64,000 bases of DNA from Lantana camara. Lineage: Eukaryota > Streptophyta > Magnoliopsida > Lamiales > Verbenaceae. The stretch lies in assembly GCA_037501455.1 (NCBI GenBank), contig CM074861.1, positions 93,101,001 through 93,165,000 on the forward strand. Direction: 5' to 3'. A program made the position numbers and the translations under genes. The notes under the pieces are model-generated. The model had not been told where the DNA came from. It searched no databases and saw only the letters and a program-made list of their open reading frames with translations. This document shows, in pieces, positions 10,697 through 21,836 of the stretch (positions are counted from its first letter, which is position 1; every line of letters starts with the position of its first letter).

Positions 10697-12097
10697 CGCC
10701 CCGGTTCCGGATTGAACAGGTAAGCACGCCACGTGTGAATTTGTGAGCGTTAGGAATTTATTTTTCTTCTTTTATTTATTATTTTCCTACATGTTATCAT
10801 AATTTTTATAAATTGCAAATCATTATATTTACGTGAAATATATGATTTCATGTCAAATTGAGAATTCATTTTATGACTTGCAAATAATTATTACATGAAA
10901 TAATTGCCGGAAGTGGTTTAATTGTCAATTTGTCCCTACATGCTCATTCTTTTAAAATTAAATGACTTCATTGCATAAGTATTTCTTGGACCTAATTGGA
11001 TTAATTACCAAACCTTCATCCTTGATTGCATGACTTACATAATTGAGGGATTGAATTGCAATTTATGCATTTCACAAATTTCAAAATTGGTGAATCACGG
11101 TATATTTTTTTCTTCATGCTTCCAAGATCATTTTTTATCAAAAATCACCAACATATTTACTTCTCCATTGCTTCGGTTCATTCAAGAGATAAGGGAGAAA
11201 AGATTTCATCAATTTTCATCCAAGTTTCAAGGAAATTTCAAGCTTTGGAAGCTCAATCATTCATCATCATCTTCTTTCTCCATTTCTTTTCTTTCAAGGT
11301 GGGTGTATGCATGAATTCAAGATTCTTGATCAATTATATGGTAGCTAGGGTTCAAAAATTTAGGGAATAAATGGATTATAGGTTGTTTGATACATGAATA
11401 CATGATTATATCATGATTTGGTGTATGAATTCTTGAAGAATTCGGACTTGTATGATGATATGGTGCATGAACTTGAAACTTATGATTCTTGATAATTTTT
11501 CATGATTTGAATGTTTAAATGGAGTTTTATTGCACTTTGAACATGTACATATGTAAATCTCCAGAATTCTTGCATTTTATGATTGAAACTTGGTGTTTTT
11601 TTTGGTTTGTTGTTGTTGTCGTAGCCTTCCCCTGCTTCTGCTCTGTTTTTCAAGTTGCAGAAGCTAGGAACGACCCTTTCCGCTTCAATTTGAATCAAAG
11701 CCGGCGAGCGAACCTGGGAACGGTCGTTCCCATTTTGGCCTGCGAGCTGGAAGGGTCGTTCCCAGATAAAAGCGCCATTTTATTTTATAAAACGCAAGGA
11801 TGTTTTCGGAAGGGCATGGGAACGACTTTTCCATTTTGAACTGGGACCCGAAACGACCGTTCCCAGGCCTACGACAGAACAAAAGCTACTGCCTAAAATT
11901 GTGATTTTGGGATTTTAATCCAATCACTTCTTTGATCCTAAATTGCTATTATATGACTGATTACATGCTAAAACAAGATGTTGGCATGATACATTGTACA
12001 TTGCTCGTCATCTCGTTGCATTTTCGCTGTTCGTCATATTTGGTCCATTTTGAGTCAAGTCTCACGTATATACGTCTTGATTGCATAGATCACGAGG
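10692..12097 (+). repeat. 3' LTR of the Tekay-like element, 3'-truncated
   Basis: Starts TGTAACGCCCCGG and matches the 5' LTR closely from 11030 to 12097. There (after GATCACGAGG) it departs from the 5' LTR, which continues for about 1.2 kb more to 6937. Beyond the break lies a 56-bp tandem duplication and then an inverted copy of the LTR start. Compared with the 5' LTR it has small differences, for example extra bases near 11751 within the GGGAACG/CGTTCCC cluster. Confidence 0.9.
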
Positions 12098-12172
12098 TCC
12101 ATATCATCATACAAGTCTCACGTATATACGTCTTGATACATACGTATATTTGGTCCATATCATCATACAAGT
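12061..12172. repeat. 56-bp imperfect tandem duplication at the LTR break
   Basis: Two adjacent 56-bp copies (12061-12116 and 12117-12172). Both begin with the same 21 bases (CTCACGTATATACGTCTTGAT) and end with the same 21 bases (GGTCCATATCATCATACAAGT); the 14 bases between differ. The first half of copy 1 is ordinary LTR, while the second half is the inverted LTR joint. The pattern fits template switching during reverse transcription or repair. Confidence 0.9.
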
Positions 12173-12925
12173 CCGAATTCTTCAAGAATTCATACACCAA
12201 ATCATGATATAATCATGTATTCATGTGTCAAACAACCTATAATCCATTTATTCCCTAAATTCATGAACCCTAGCTACCATATAATTGATCAAGAATCATG
12301 AATTCATGCATACACCCACCTTGAATGAAAAGAAATGGAGAAAGAAGATGGTGATGAATGATTGAGCTTCCAAAGCTTGAAATTTCCTTGAAACTTAGAT
12401 GAAAATTGATGAAATCTTTTCTCCCGTATCTCTTGAATGAACCAAAGCAATGGAGAAGCAAATATATTGGTGATTTTTGATGAAAAATGTTCTTGGAAGC
12501 ATGAAGAAATAATATACCGTGATTCACAAATTTCAAAATTTGTGAAATGCATAAATTGCAATTCAATCCCTCAATTATGTAAGTCATGCAATCATGGATG
12601 AAGGTTTGGCAATTAATCCAATTAGGTCCAAGAAATACTTATGCAATGAAGTCCTTTAATTTTAAAAGAATGAGCATGTAGGGACAAATTGACAATTAAA
12701 CCACTTCCGACAATTATTTCACGTAACAATTATTTCCAAGTCATAAAATGAATTCTCAATTTGACATGAAATCATATATTTCACATAAATATAATGATTT
12801 GCAATTCATAAACATTATGATAACATGTAGGAAAATAATAAATAAAAGAAGAAAAATAAATTCCTAATGCTCACAAACTCACACGTGGCATGCTTACCTG
12901 TTCATTCTGGAATCGGGGCGTTACA
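12155..12925 (-). repeat. Inverted copy of the first ~771 bases of the LTR
   Basis: Reads on the minus strand as the LTR start: TGTAACGCCCCGATTCC at the right end (12925), then the same order as 10692-11463. The two arms form a ~771-bp inverted repeat around a ~690-bp centre. Many single-base differences from the direct copy show it is either not very recent or came from a related element. It ends cleanly at the LTR terminus (…GGGGCGTTACA). Confidence 0.9.
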
Positions 12926-13368
12926 TGTTGTCGGTCCGAATTAATCGTTACAAGCTCGACACATATTGGAAGTAGAGAATTATTGAAAATTATGGATGTG
13001 TGTGTTTTGCTCGGATTATATGCACCTCGTTTGGTTGAATCATAAATAATCGTGGAGGTGTTAAGATAAGTAAACTTTGAATTATAGATTGGTGGTCATG
13101 TTTTTATTTATATAATCTATAGCATGTCATTATCTTGCCTATTGCTGATCGTGAAAGTTTAATATTTTTTAGATGTTAATCTTATTATCTATAGCATGAC
13201 ATTAGTCAATTATGATAAAAATTCTGGAACCCTTTAGGCTCACCTCATGTATTCATGTTTAATTACAGATTTATGTGCATGTCTATCATATATTTATGCG
13301 CTAAAGAAAAACAGCATGTGGGTATTTGTTTTTCCTTTGGTGCACTCATGGGTCAAGAAAAATAATTG
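12926..13368. other. Unassigned spacer between two gypsy elements
   Basis: No coding motif. AT-rich DNA between the inverted LTR and element A. Together with 24041-24733 it may once have been continuous DNA split by element A, but this cannot be shown from the sequence alone because A lacks its right terminus. Confidence 0.4.
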
Positions 13369-13948
13369 TGATCGAGCCAAATCTCCGCTTGCTGTTCGAC
13401 CGGGAAATTATGTTACGATCACTCTGTTTATTGATCGGGGAATCGCCGCCTAACTGCTCGAAATCTGTGAGGGTCGAAGGAAATGTGAGCTCGAGACCAA
13501 CTCGGGGAAGGAGGGGGTAAGACCCAGGTTGGCACTCCGACGCTCAAGTCAGGATCGAGTGATATGAGTCGAATGATTGAGCGATAAAAGAGGTAGGTGA
13601 GAAAACTTACTAAGCAATAAATGCGAAGGTTACATATATATGGTGAAGAGAGAGAAGTAATCGCCTCGACCTGTCGGTGCGGGGAGCTGATAGGTGCCCC
13701 ACTATCGCCTTGCATTTAATGCTTGGTTTCCACTCAACTGTAACTAAGATAGTGGAATAGCGTGTGGCGGGTCGAGGGGTCTGAGCCGAGCAAATTGGTC
13801 GGAGAGCCTGACTCTGGGTCGAGGACTAAGGCAGTAAAATTGTGGGCGGTAACTGGAAGACCGACCTGATGATCGAGGAGCAGCCTTCGATCGAATAGGT
13901 GGCATGTGGTGATTGGTCCGGCAGAGCAGGTGGGTGCGAGCCACGTCA
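13369..13948 (-). repeat. 3' LTR of element A
   Basis: 580 bases with TG...CA ends on the plus strand (TGATCGAGCC...CCACGTCA). It matches 23523-24040 with scattered differences. On the minus strand it is preceded by the polypurine tract, which fixes its inner boundary. Confidence 0.92.
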
Positions 13949-13950
13949 TA

Positions 13951-13967
13951 AGCCCCCCAAAACATCA
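13951..13967 (-). other. Polypurine tract of element A
   Basis: On the minus strand GATGTTTTGGGGGGCTT lies immediately before the LTR start TGACGTGG. It fixes the orientation of the element. Confidence 0.88.
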
Positions 13968-14069
13968 GTTGTTAGGGCTGATGTGGCAGTGGCGTTTCAA
14001 TTTCCATGGGTGGGACCCACCATAATCATGGCGACGTTCCACCTTCTCGATTCCCGCCAAATTCACTCC

Positions 14070-14077
14070 TATAAATA
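14070..14077 (+). promoter_or_regulatory. TATA box of antisense gene A
   Basis: TATAAATA on the plus strand, 122 bases inside the LTR, upstream of the antisense gene. Element B has the same box in the same relative place (25902). This suggests the antisense gene has its own promoter instead of using the LTR. Confidence 0.65.
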
Positions 14078-14228
14078 GTTTTCTCTGTAAATTCATTTGT
14101 TACTTTTTGCGAAAGATTTCTGAAGAGAAGCTCCGAGCTATTCAGGTCGTTCTTAGTGTCCCTTGGGCATCGACTCTCGATCGTTCATTCCAAAGGAAGC
14201 AAACTCCGATCCTTTTCATACTCAAAAG

Positions 14229-14400
14229 GTACTATTTCGACTCCGTGCTCGATTAAGTTCTTCTTCTCTGTTTTATTTTTCTCGATTGCTTCGAGGGAGA
14301 GGTTTACCACTTCTCTCTTCGAAGGATCCCTCTCACTCGATTTGCCTGAATCCGTTTCCTTTAAGAATGAAAACTTTAGCTCTTTCAATCTAAATTGTAG
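14229..14400 (+). other. Probable 5' UTR intron of antisense gene A
   Basis: AAAAG|GTACTA at 14229 and AAATTGTAG|G at 14400, one base before the ATG at 14402. Element B has a candidate intron in the same position (26038-26185). Inferred from consensus and conservation, not from transcripts. Confidence 0.6.
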
Positions 14401-14401
14401 G

Positions 14402-15451
14402 ATGTCGATAAATCGAGATGAGACCGAGCCTGTGGGGATGGATGTGGGAAACGTAAGTGTGGGGTTGAGTTCCATCTCCGATTCGAGCTCAGATTCGTTG
14501 GACTCCGGGGTATTCGTGGAGACTAGATAGACAAACCCCCAAGGAAGGGATGAGGATGTCGACGTAGTGGAGGTATCTGATCTGCCACCAGTGATGGAAT
14601 TGGAAGAGGTTGCCGTACCTCGAGCAGTCGGAGAGGAGCCATCGACCTCAGGTCGAGGAGAAGAGGAAGAAGAAGATGAGGATGAAGAAGAGAATGTTGA
14701 GCCAGAGGGTCGGTTGGTGAAGGATCCTTGAGCTATTACACCGGAGTTATCTGGGGAGAAGTTTAGGGAGATCCAGGGCTGGCTGTTCGGTGGGGCGCCA
14801 GAGTTTGGGGGCTATCGAGTTATAAAGCCCAAGCCAGGAGATAGGATGACGAACCTACCCAAGAATTGCATTGCGGTCAATTACAAGGCGGTTGAGAATG
14901 GGTTTCGAGTGCCCATTTCCAAGGAATTGCTCGAGTTCTTCAATACTCTGAGGATCAGCCCACTTCAACTGATGCCCAACTCATATGCGATGGTGAATGG
15001 GCTAAGAGCCTTGTTGAGGTGCTTGGGGATGAGGACGAACATTTTTTACCTTTCAGAGATTTTCCAAGCCTCCTTAACGACCGAGACCTCTGCGCCGGGT
15101 CCGGGATACATCCAGCTCCAATCGAAGAGCAATTATCGAGTGATACGGTCGCCAACCACCTCAAACGGTGTGGGATGGAAACAAAGATTTATTTTCATTG
15201 AGTGTGAGAAGGGATGGCCCGACTTGAAATATCCGGGGTGGAGTTGGGTTCCTCGATCAAAGCTCCCGAGGGGGAACCCGGGCTGGCCGAACACCTTGAT
15301 GGCGGCCTTGAGAGATTTGGAAAGTGTGGAGTCGAAGGATATGATCGCTCCACAAATGTTGATCGAATTGGGACTGGCGCCGGGGGTTCGCAAGTATTTC
15401 GACCCTGGTATATCGAGCGAATCCTTCGAAGCAAGATCTTTATTTGTTTGA
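14402..15451 (+). pseudogene. Antisense gene A, first coding part (Transposase_28-like)
   Basis: The plus strand starts at ATG 14402 with an acidic, Ser-rich N-terminus; a stop follows at 14528-14530. A long acidic Glu/Asp stretch is readable to about 14700. The folded domain lies in the 201-codon frame 14846-15451 (NGFRVPISKELLEFFNTLRISPLQLMPNS, then GWKQRFIFIECE). This matches the plant 'putative gypsy type transposon' family (Pfam Transposase_28), whose biochemical role is unknown. Element B has a clear homologue (26718-27311). The frame ends at 15449-15451, near a predicted intron whose acceptor is CTTTTGCAG at about 15525. Confidence 0.78.
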
Positions 15452-15525
15452 GTGTGTTGTTTCTTGTTTTTTTTTTTGTTTCACTCTTTTTATGTCAAGT
15501 GCTTGATCGATATCTTTCTTTTGCA

Positions 15526-16240
15526 GAGAGATATATCATGTCTGCCTCACTCGCTGCCAGAAGAAAGGAGATAGCCGACCTGAAGAAGGCGGCCGAGAAG
15601 AAAAAACTTCCCCCTCCGACCGAGGCTGAGATCGCGGCAGCTCAGAAGTCTACGGTCGACGCGCTGCCTAAGGTCCTCAAGATGAGGATGGCCAATACCC
15701 CCGGGAAGCGGGGAAATGCTCTAGCTGGGGTCAAGGAAGTGGAAGCCCCCCAACCCAAGAAACAAAAGACACACCGCCATTCCTCCAAGTCTGTGGTCGA
15801 GGCAGATAAGTCGAAGGAAAAGGGTCGAGAGAAGACCCCCATGCTCCCGATGTCTCCAATGTTCGAAGTCCAGGTCGGCGAGTTCTCAACTCCTCCGAAT
15901 CAAGGTCGCGAGGCTATCGTGCCTTGAAACGTCGCCAGCGTCTTGGCCGGGGTTCGAAAGCCCCCACACGGTGGTCGACTGACAGTTGCCATTCCCTGGA
16001 AGCCTAGTGAGGAAGATATGAAGCTCTTCTTTGACTACCCAGAGGTCCAAGAGCCTCGATTTCCTGGCGGTCTCTAGAGTTTAAATGATAAGGGTGAGCC
16101 TCGATGAATTGGCACGACCCCCAAGGACTACACGACGATCAGAGCCTTATCCAGCTCGATGTAGACCGAGGTCGATCACAAGGAGCGTTGGGAGCTCGAG
16201 GATGATGAGGTCGAGGCCTCTTGGGTTCAGAAATATTATG
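15526..16240 (+). pseudogene. Antisense gene A, second exon (basic linker)
   Basis: After the TTTGCAG acceptor the frame reads SASLAARRKEIADLKKAAEKKKL and a Lys/Pro-rich region with putative nuclear-localisation-like clusters (PKKQKTHRHSSK). An in-frame TGA stops it at 15925-15927; further stops occur near 16075, 16125 and 16160. A GTAAGT donor at 16241 ends the block after EASWVQKYYA. The element B homologue has the same arrangement, ending at a GTAAGT donor at 28083. Function unknown; decayed. Confidence 0.65.
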
Positions 16241-16335
16241 CTGTAAGTGCACTTTATCAAGATTCCATCCAATTTTATCCTTGTTTTTCTATCAAGTTAT
16301 AGCTCGAATTTTAATGCTCGATCTGTCTTTATTAT

Positions 16336-17100
16336 GTGGGCCAAGACTTCTTCCATGTGGCTTGGAGGAGCTGGGTTCATCGTCAAATGCGAGAGAGGGC
16401 CGAGCAACAGATTGAACGGATGAGAATCGAGCTCGAGGAGAAGGATAAGAAGTTGGCTGCGGCCAACAAAAACAAGGAAGAGCTCGATAAAAATCTTCTT
16501 GAGGCAATCAAAAAGCTATCTGACACCGAGAAGAAACTCAAATCTGCTGAGGATCGGGTCACCAGGGTAATTCAGGAAGAGGTCGAGGCGAAAAATAGGG
16601 GCCTGATCGAGGGGGAGAGGAAGGGCGCAGCCTTGGCTTTGAGCAGATGCAAACGTGGCCTCGAGGAGTCTGTCTCCGACCTCGAAAGGCGAGGTGTGTA
16701 TCGATTCATGAACTCCAAAGCTTACACTAAGGTTGTCTCGATCACGAGGTTCAAGGACCTCGAGGAGGGCTTCAACTTATGCATGGCCCAGGTACAGGCG
16801 GCCAATTACCTTTCGATGGACTATGATGAAGAGAAGGTCGGCCTGTACCAACATGACCCCCGCCCCGTAGAGCCTGTTACTCGACCACCTTCCCCCGAGC
16901 TCGGCTGGGACCAGGAGGAATTTGGTTTTGCTGTGAAACTGGCACGATCTAGATTCACAGGCGAGCCAGACAATGTATCAATGATGGAGCTTGACCTTGA
17001 AGCCTCATTCGATCCAAATGACATGTGCCCAGAGTATTTTGGGGATGCAGCGATCGTGCCTATCGAGGAAGGGACCGGAGATGGTCCAACCAGGAACTGA
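16336..17100 (+). pseudogene. Antisense gene A, last exon (coiled coil)
   Basis: Open for about 254 codons. Residues ~20-80 form a strong coiled coil (ERMRIELEEKDKKLAAANKN, KKLSDTEKKLKSAEDR). A conserved block follows (FMNSKAYTKVVS...EEGFNLCMAQV) that aligns with FCHSKAFNFAAS...KAFNLAIEQG of element B. The C-terminus is acidic and ends at TGA 17098-17100. The exact 3' splice site is not resolved (candidates between 16300 and 16350). This exon is intact as a frame, but upstream exons carry stops, so the gene as a whole is broken. Confidence 0.75.
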
Positions 17101-17624
17101 GCCAGAGAGAACATGCCAGCCCTATCTCTGTGCTCGAGAAAATTTGCTGAGAGGAGATCATACTTTTCCAGGGTTCCGACGGTCGAGGTCGGGCCCTTGC
17201 ATGTTTTAGAACTCGACTGTTAGGGTGAGTTCCCTTAGTCGTCGACTCGGGATTCATTGTAAATAGGTAGGAATCCGAGTGTTTGTTGCTCCCATTGGGA
17301 AAATCCAAATTGTAGTCAAGTGTGTGATCGAAAATAGTGTAATCGATACACTTTTGTTTTGAATTATTATGTAATTTCTTAATTTTGAGTAATTGAAGAT
17401 CAGTTTTGAGTTTTCCTTTGATGTCTTAGATAAATATTCTTGTGTTAATCGATGCATTTTGTCGAGAAAATGTCGAGGCAAGTACTCTAATCTTTCGAGC
17501 GAGTAACACTTTAATGAATACGAGCGTCGTAAAATAAAGGATACTAAGTAGCAGATCGAATAAGATACATATCGGAAAAAGGAAAAACTTTGTTTGTTCA
17601 TTGATCAAAAAGATACATAGTTGT
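17101..17624. other. Non-coding spacer between convergent pol and antisense genes of A
   Basis: Lies between the antisense gene stop (17100) and the integrase stop on the opposite strand (17625-17627). No domain in any frame. It would contain the 3' ends of two convergent transcripts. I do not see the 88-bp tandem array found in the same place in element B. Confidence 0.6.
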
Positions 17625-18700
17625 TTACAAGTAATATTTTTTCAAGTTGTGAGCATTCCATGATCGAGGCAAGGGTTTTCTATCGAGATCTTCAAGATGG
17701 TATGCTCGATTCTTGCCTATCTCGATGATACGGTAGGGACCCTCCCAATTAGCATCGAGCTTGCCCGCGTGCTTTGTAACCTCGACCTTCTTGAGGACTA
17801 AATCTCCGACTTGGAATTGAAGAGGTCGAAGGTCTTTGTTGTAAGCTTGAGTGGATGTGGCTCGATATTGTTGTATCTATATGTTCCCCTCTTCTCTGGT
17901 TTCACCTATTGTGTCGAGGTTGAAGGCTCGTAGCTCATCATTCTTTTCGTGTTGGAATTGTGCCACCCGAGGGGATTGATGAAGGATCTCGGCTGGTATC
18001 ATGGCCTCCGAGCCATACACCATTAAAAAAGGGGTTTGCCCAGTTGGAATTCTTAGGGTGGTTCGGTAGGCCCATAGGACGCCTTCTAGCTCATCGACCC
18101 AGTATTCCTTCTTTGCTTTGAGCCGTGTGCACAAGTTTTTTATGATGGTGCGATTGGTCACCTCGACCTGCCCGTTGGCCTAAGGATGTCCGACCGACAT
18201 AAATCTCTTACTGATCTTGAAATCTGAGCAATATGTCTTGAATTTTGAACTTCGAAACTGAGGGCCATTGTCGCATACTATGACTCGAGGGATCCCAAAC
18301 CTTGTAATGATATGTTTCCAAAGAAAATCTTGAAGAGCATGAAAGGTGATTTTCGAGACTACAAGCGCTTCGACCCATTTGGAGAAATAATCGATAGCTA
18401 GGATGATGAATTGCCTTTGTCGAGCCACGATCGGGAAGGGGCCTATGATGTCGATTCCCCACTGCTCGAAAGGCCAGGATGATTCGATTGGGATCATCTC
18501 CGTAGGGTGTTGGTGGGTTAAGTTGGCATGCTTCTGACATTGATCGCATCTTCTCACAAATTCGAGCACATCCTTGCGCATGGTGGGCCAAAAAAATCCG
18601 GCTCAAGATGTTTTCTGAGCAAGTGATCGCCCCCCCTGTATGATTTCGGCATGTCCCTTCATGGATTTTGGCCAGCACTTCTCGACCCTAGGACGGTCGA
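17625..18700 (-). pseudogene. Integrase of element A
   Basis: Minus strand. The second half of the zinc finger (CDQCQKH) is followed by the catalytic core: WGIDIIGPFP (first aspartate), VCDNGPQF (second). An in-frame TAG at about 18180 where CAG is expected (after SVGHP) is followed by the continuation with LWAYRTTLRIPTGQTPF. The C-terminal domain (FQVGDLVLKKVEVTKHAGKL, ANWEGPYRII, SWNAHNLKKYYL) reads on to TAA at 17625-17627. At least one more frame break lies near 17877. Recognisable but non-functional. Confidence 0.9.
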
Positions 18701-18705
18701 AGGCG

Positions 18706-19450
18706 TCATTTAGTGGGGCCGATGAAAGAACGCTTGTATAGACGACCCTCTTGGACGAGTGAGTAGCTTAGAGCACGGTGCTTGAGTCTCTTTGCTTCGA
18801 GTGGATCTTCAGGTAGGGTACCGTCTTGGAGATATAAGACTAATCCATCGAGCCCGCGGGGCTCGGCGTCGTCGATGAAGTTAACCTCTGGGATAGATGG
18901 GTTGATGGATCTTGCGGAGGAGGTCATAAACGTGATGGATCGATCCTTTGTACCAAGTGACCCACTGGCAAACTTGGAGAAGGCGTCCGCTCGGAGGTTC
19001 TGTTCTCGAGGAACCTGGGAGAGCTTGAGTTCTTTGAATTCCGATATGGCCTTCTTTGCTAAGGCTAGATATTTGATCATGAACTCTTCACGAGCTTCAT
19101 ATTGATTGCCGACTTGCCCTACGACCAGTTGAGAGTCTGTTAAGATAGTGAGCTTCCTGATGTTCTATATTTTTGCAATTTTTAGTCCTGCTAAAAGGGC
19201 TTCATACTCTGCTTCGTTGTTCGTCGCAAGATATTCAAGGGCGATGGCGTATTCGATCTGTTGCCCGCTGGTATTCGAGAGGGATACGCCGGCTCCCTCC
19301 CCTCCTCCTCCCAAAGAGGTCGAAGAGCCATCGACTGCAAGTGTCCAGATGATCTCATCGCGGGTCAGTGTCGGAGAGAGGTATTTTTTGACAAGGAAAT
19401 TGGCCAGGATCTGAGCTTGAGATGCTATTCGAGGGCGATAGGAAACCTCA
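18706..19450 (-). pseudogene. Second (archaeal-type) RNase H of element A
   Basis: Minus strand. An additional RNase H follows the ordinary one: DGSSTS at about 19330, TNNEAEYEALLAGLKIA near 19210, TDSQLVVGQVGNQYEAREE near 19110-19140, and VPREQNLRADAFSKFAS near 19000-18960. This second RNase H between RNase H and integrase is characteristic of Tat-lineage elements. A stop near 19168 and others interrupt it. The frame 19080-18706 extends through the linker into the start of integrase. Confidence 0.85.
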
Positions 19451-20064
19451 AATTGTCCAAGTTCGATCGCCCATTTGGTGAGTCTGCTTGAGACTTCAGG
19501 TTTTTCTATGACTGTTTTGAGGGGTTGATTGGTCAGAACTACAATGGGATGTGCCTGGAAGTATGGTCATAGCTTTCGTGAGGTGTGGACTTTAGCTAGA
19601 GCAAATTTTTCGATCTTGAGATATCAAACTTCTGGGCCGTGGAGAATCTTGCTAACGTAGTATATCGAGAGGTGCTTTCGATCTCGAATGGTGACAAGCA
19701 CCGAGCTGACTGTCTCAGTTGAAACAGCTAAGTACAAGTACAAGGTTTCTCTGTCGATCGGTTGTGCTAATAGAGGTGGTGACGTCAGGTATTTCTTCAG
19801 GTCTTCGAGGGACCTGTCGCACTCCGGAGTCCATTGAAGTCTTTGATGTTGCGGAGGATTTTGAAGAAGAAAAGGTTCTTCTCCGACGATAGTGAAATAA
19901 ATCGGTTTAAGGAAATTATCCGACCTACTAATCACTGGGCATCTCAGATCGAATTTGGTGTCGGGAAGAGCTATATGGCCTGTATCTTTGCTAGGTTTGC
20001 GTCGATTCCTCTTTGGCTTACCATATAACCAAGAAACTTTCCGCCCTCGACTCAGAACGTGCAT
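19451..20064 (-). pseudogene. RT connection and first RNase H of element A
   Basis: Minus strand 20064-19624 reads the thumb/connection (SRSDNFLKPIYFTI; WTPECDRSLEDLKKYL) and the start of RNase H (LYLYLAVSTETVSSVLVT, KHLSIYYVSKIL). In Tat elements this RNase H often has a degenerate acidic set. Here the first motif reads LAVS where many gypsy elements have DAS, so the leading aspartate is absent. A stop at 19624-19626 interrupts it and the rest continues in another frame. Confidence 0.85.
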
Positions 20065-20815
20065 TTCTCGGGGTTGAGTTTTAGGTTGTTCTTTCTGAGG
20101 AGGCTAAAAGTTCACTTCAGATGATCGAGATGGTCGAAGGCTTTTTCACTCTTGACGAGCATATCATCGACGTATACCTCGACTGTGCGATCGATTTTCA
20201 GCTCGAAAACTTTGTTCATCATTTTCTGGTAAGTTGCCACTGCGTTTTTGAGTCCGAATGGCATGACCTTAAAGCAATAGATCCCATTGAAAACTATGAA
20301 CGCTGTTTTTGGTTGATCTTCGATAGCCATAAAGATTTGTTAGTAGCCTTGAAAAGCATCCATCATGCTCAGTCTTTTGCACCCGGCGGTCGAGTCGACA
20401 AGTTGATCGATCCGGGGCAGGGGTAGGGATCCATCGGGCATGCCTTGTTCAGGTCGGTAAAGTCGTTGCACATACGCCATTTTCCACCTGGTTTTGGTAT
20501 GAGAATGACATTGCATAGCCATTCGACATATTGGATCGGTGTTATGTACCTAGCGTCGAGAAGCTTGTTAACTTCTGCCTCAATGATGGTGTTCTAGGAA
20601 TCGCTTTGAGGTCGAAATTTTTTCTTGATCGGCTTGTGAGATGGGTCGACCTTTAAGTGATGTTCGATCAATTTCCTGTCGACTCCCACAAGGTCGAAAG
20701 CGCTCCAGGCGAATACATCGAGGTTATCTCGAAGGAATTGTATGAGCATGCACTGTTCTTTGCCCTTTCGATCGGCTCCTATGCGAGTGATCTTCCCGGT
20801 TTGTCCAGGGAACAA
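20065..20815 (-). pseudogene. Reverse transcriptase of element A
   Basis: Minus strand, broken into three frames. They are 20815-20594 (FLRDNLDVFAWSAFDLVGVD and the start of the fingers), 20522-20340 (LPLPRIDQLVDSTAGCKRLSMMDAFQGY with the first catalytic aspartate) and 20330-20112 (VMPFGLKNAVATYQKMMNKVF and the VYVDDMLVKS active site). The YVDD box is intact, but stops and frame changes between the pieces make an active enzyme impossible. Confidence 0.92.
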
Positions 20816-20860
20816 CTGAATTTCTTCGAGTTCTTCTGTAGACTCAAGCTTTTTGTCTAC

Positions 20861-21745
20861 CTATTTTTTCCTTTTTGTTGCATGAGAGGAGCTCATTTTC
20901 TTGGAGTTCTTGGGGTCGATAGCATCAGGGTCTGCGAAGTCATCTTCGATCATTAGATCATTGATGGTGGTCGGGACTTGCTTCCACGTTGGTGGTTTGG
21001 GTTTTTCCATCGATATCGAGTAACAGGTCCATGTCGTTGGGATGTTGCACTGCAATTCTCCGACCCCAACAGGGGTGGGCAGTTTTACCATCTGGTGGTA
21101 GGTTGAGATAACGGCTCGGAATTTGATCAAGCCTGGCCGGCCGAAAATGATGTTATACGCGGACGGCATTTCGACGACAAGATATTCAACCTCGCGTGTA
21201 GCGTGACGAGGGAGTGTGCCCATTGAAGTTATGAGTCGGACTCGACCTTTCATGTATACTTCAGCTCCGTCAAAACCTGTAAGAGGTGTTTGAATTGGAT
21301 CTAAGAGTAGTTTATCATGCAACTTCATGCGAACAAGAGTCGAATAAATGATAATGTTGCTAGAACTTCCATTATCAATTAGAGTACGAGATACAACAAA
21401 GTTGGCGACGTCTAGCGTGATGGTCATAGGACAACTAGGTGTCTCGCTCGAGCGTGCCGATACGTCGATTACATCATTTTCGCTAAAAACTACTTTTTCA
21501 TTGATCCAGGAGTCTTCAGGTCGGATGTGCATCACCTCTTGGGGGTCGTAGAAACTTTGTGCTGCTGCTCGCCTTGTTTTCTTCCGGGCTGACCTAGAGT
21601 CCCCACCTGAGGGTCCCCTAGCACTCATGTCAATTTGACCAAGGTATGGCCGATTGTGGGGGTCGCGTTCGGTCGAGGGTTTGGCTTGGCGTTGCCTCGG
21701 AGACGACCTATCGTGATTTTCGTGGTTTCGAGCATGATCGTCCAT
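20861..21745 (-). pseudogene. Protease region of element A (gag C-terminus to RT start)
   Basis: A 294-codon minus-strand frame. The upstream, contiguous sequence to about 21836 reads as the gag C-terminal half-knuckle region (FHQQKGHTISEYNALREEIERLI). The retropepsin motif is LIDNGSSSNIII at residues ~122-133, with D-N-G in place of D-S/T-G, and the flap/second motif is YNIIFGRPGL. The frame ends at 20861, and RT resumes in another frame at 20815. Whether D-N-G is tolerated cannot be judged from sequence alone. Confidence 0.88.
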
Positions 21746-21836
21746 CTTCTTGACAAACTCGAGAAGGTGCCCCCCTCTGATGAGTCGCTCGATTTCTTCA
21801 CGTAAGGCATTGTACTCGGAGATAGTGTGCCCCTTC

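Larger units (their letters stand above)
4699..12925 (+). mobile_element. Tekay/Del-like gypsy element (chromovirus), rearranged
   Basis: A Ty3/gypsy element read left to right: truncated 5' LTR, tRNA-iMet type primer site, gag, part of protease, RNase H, integrase, chromodomain-like tail, polypurine tract, then a 3' LTR that runs into an inverted copy of the LTR start. RNase H before integrase identifies gypsy; the C-terminal VKVLWR...EEATWE motif identifies a chromovirus. It lies directly against the broken copia on the left, and no target duplication can be seen because the left LTR lacks its first ~338 bases. The protease-to-RT core is deleted, so it could move only with help. Confidence 0.9.
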
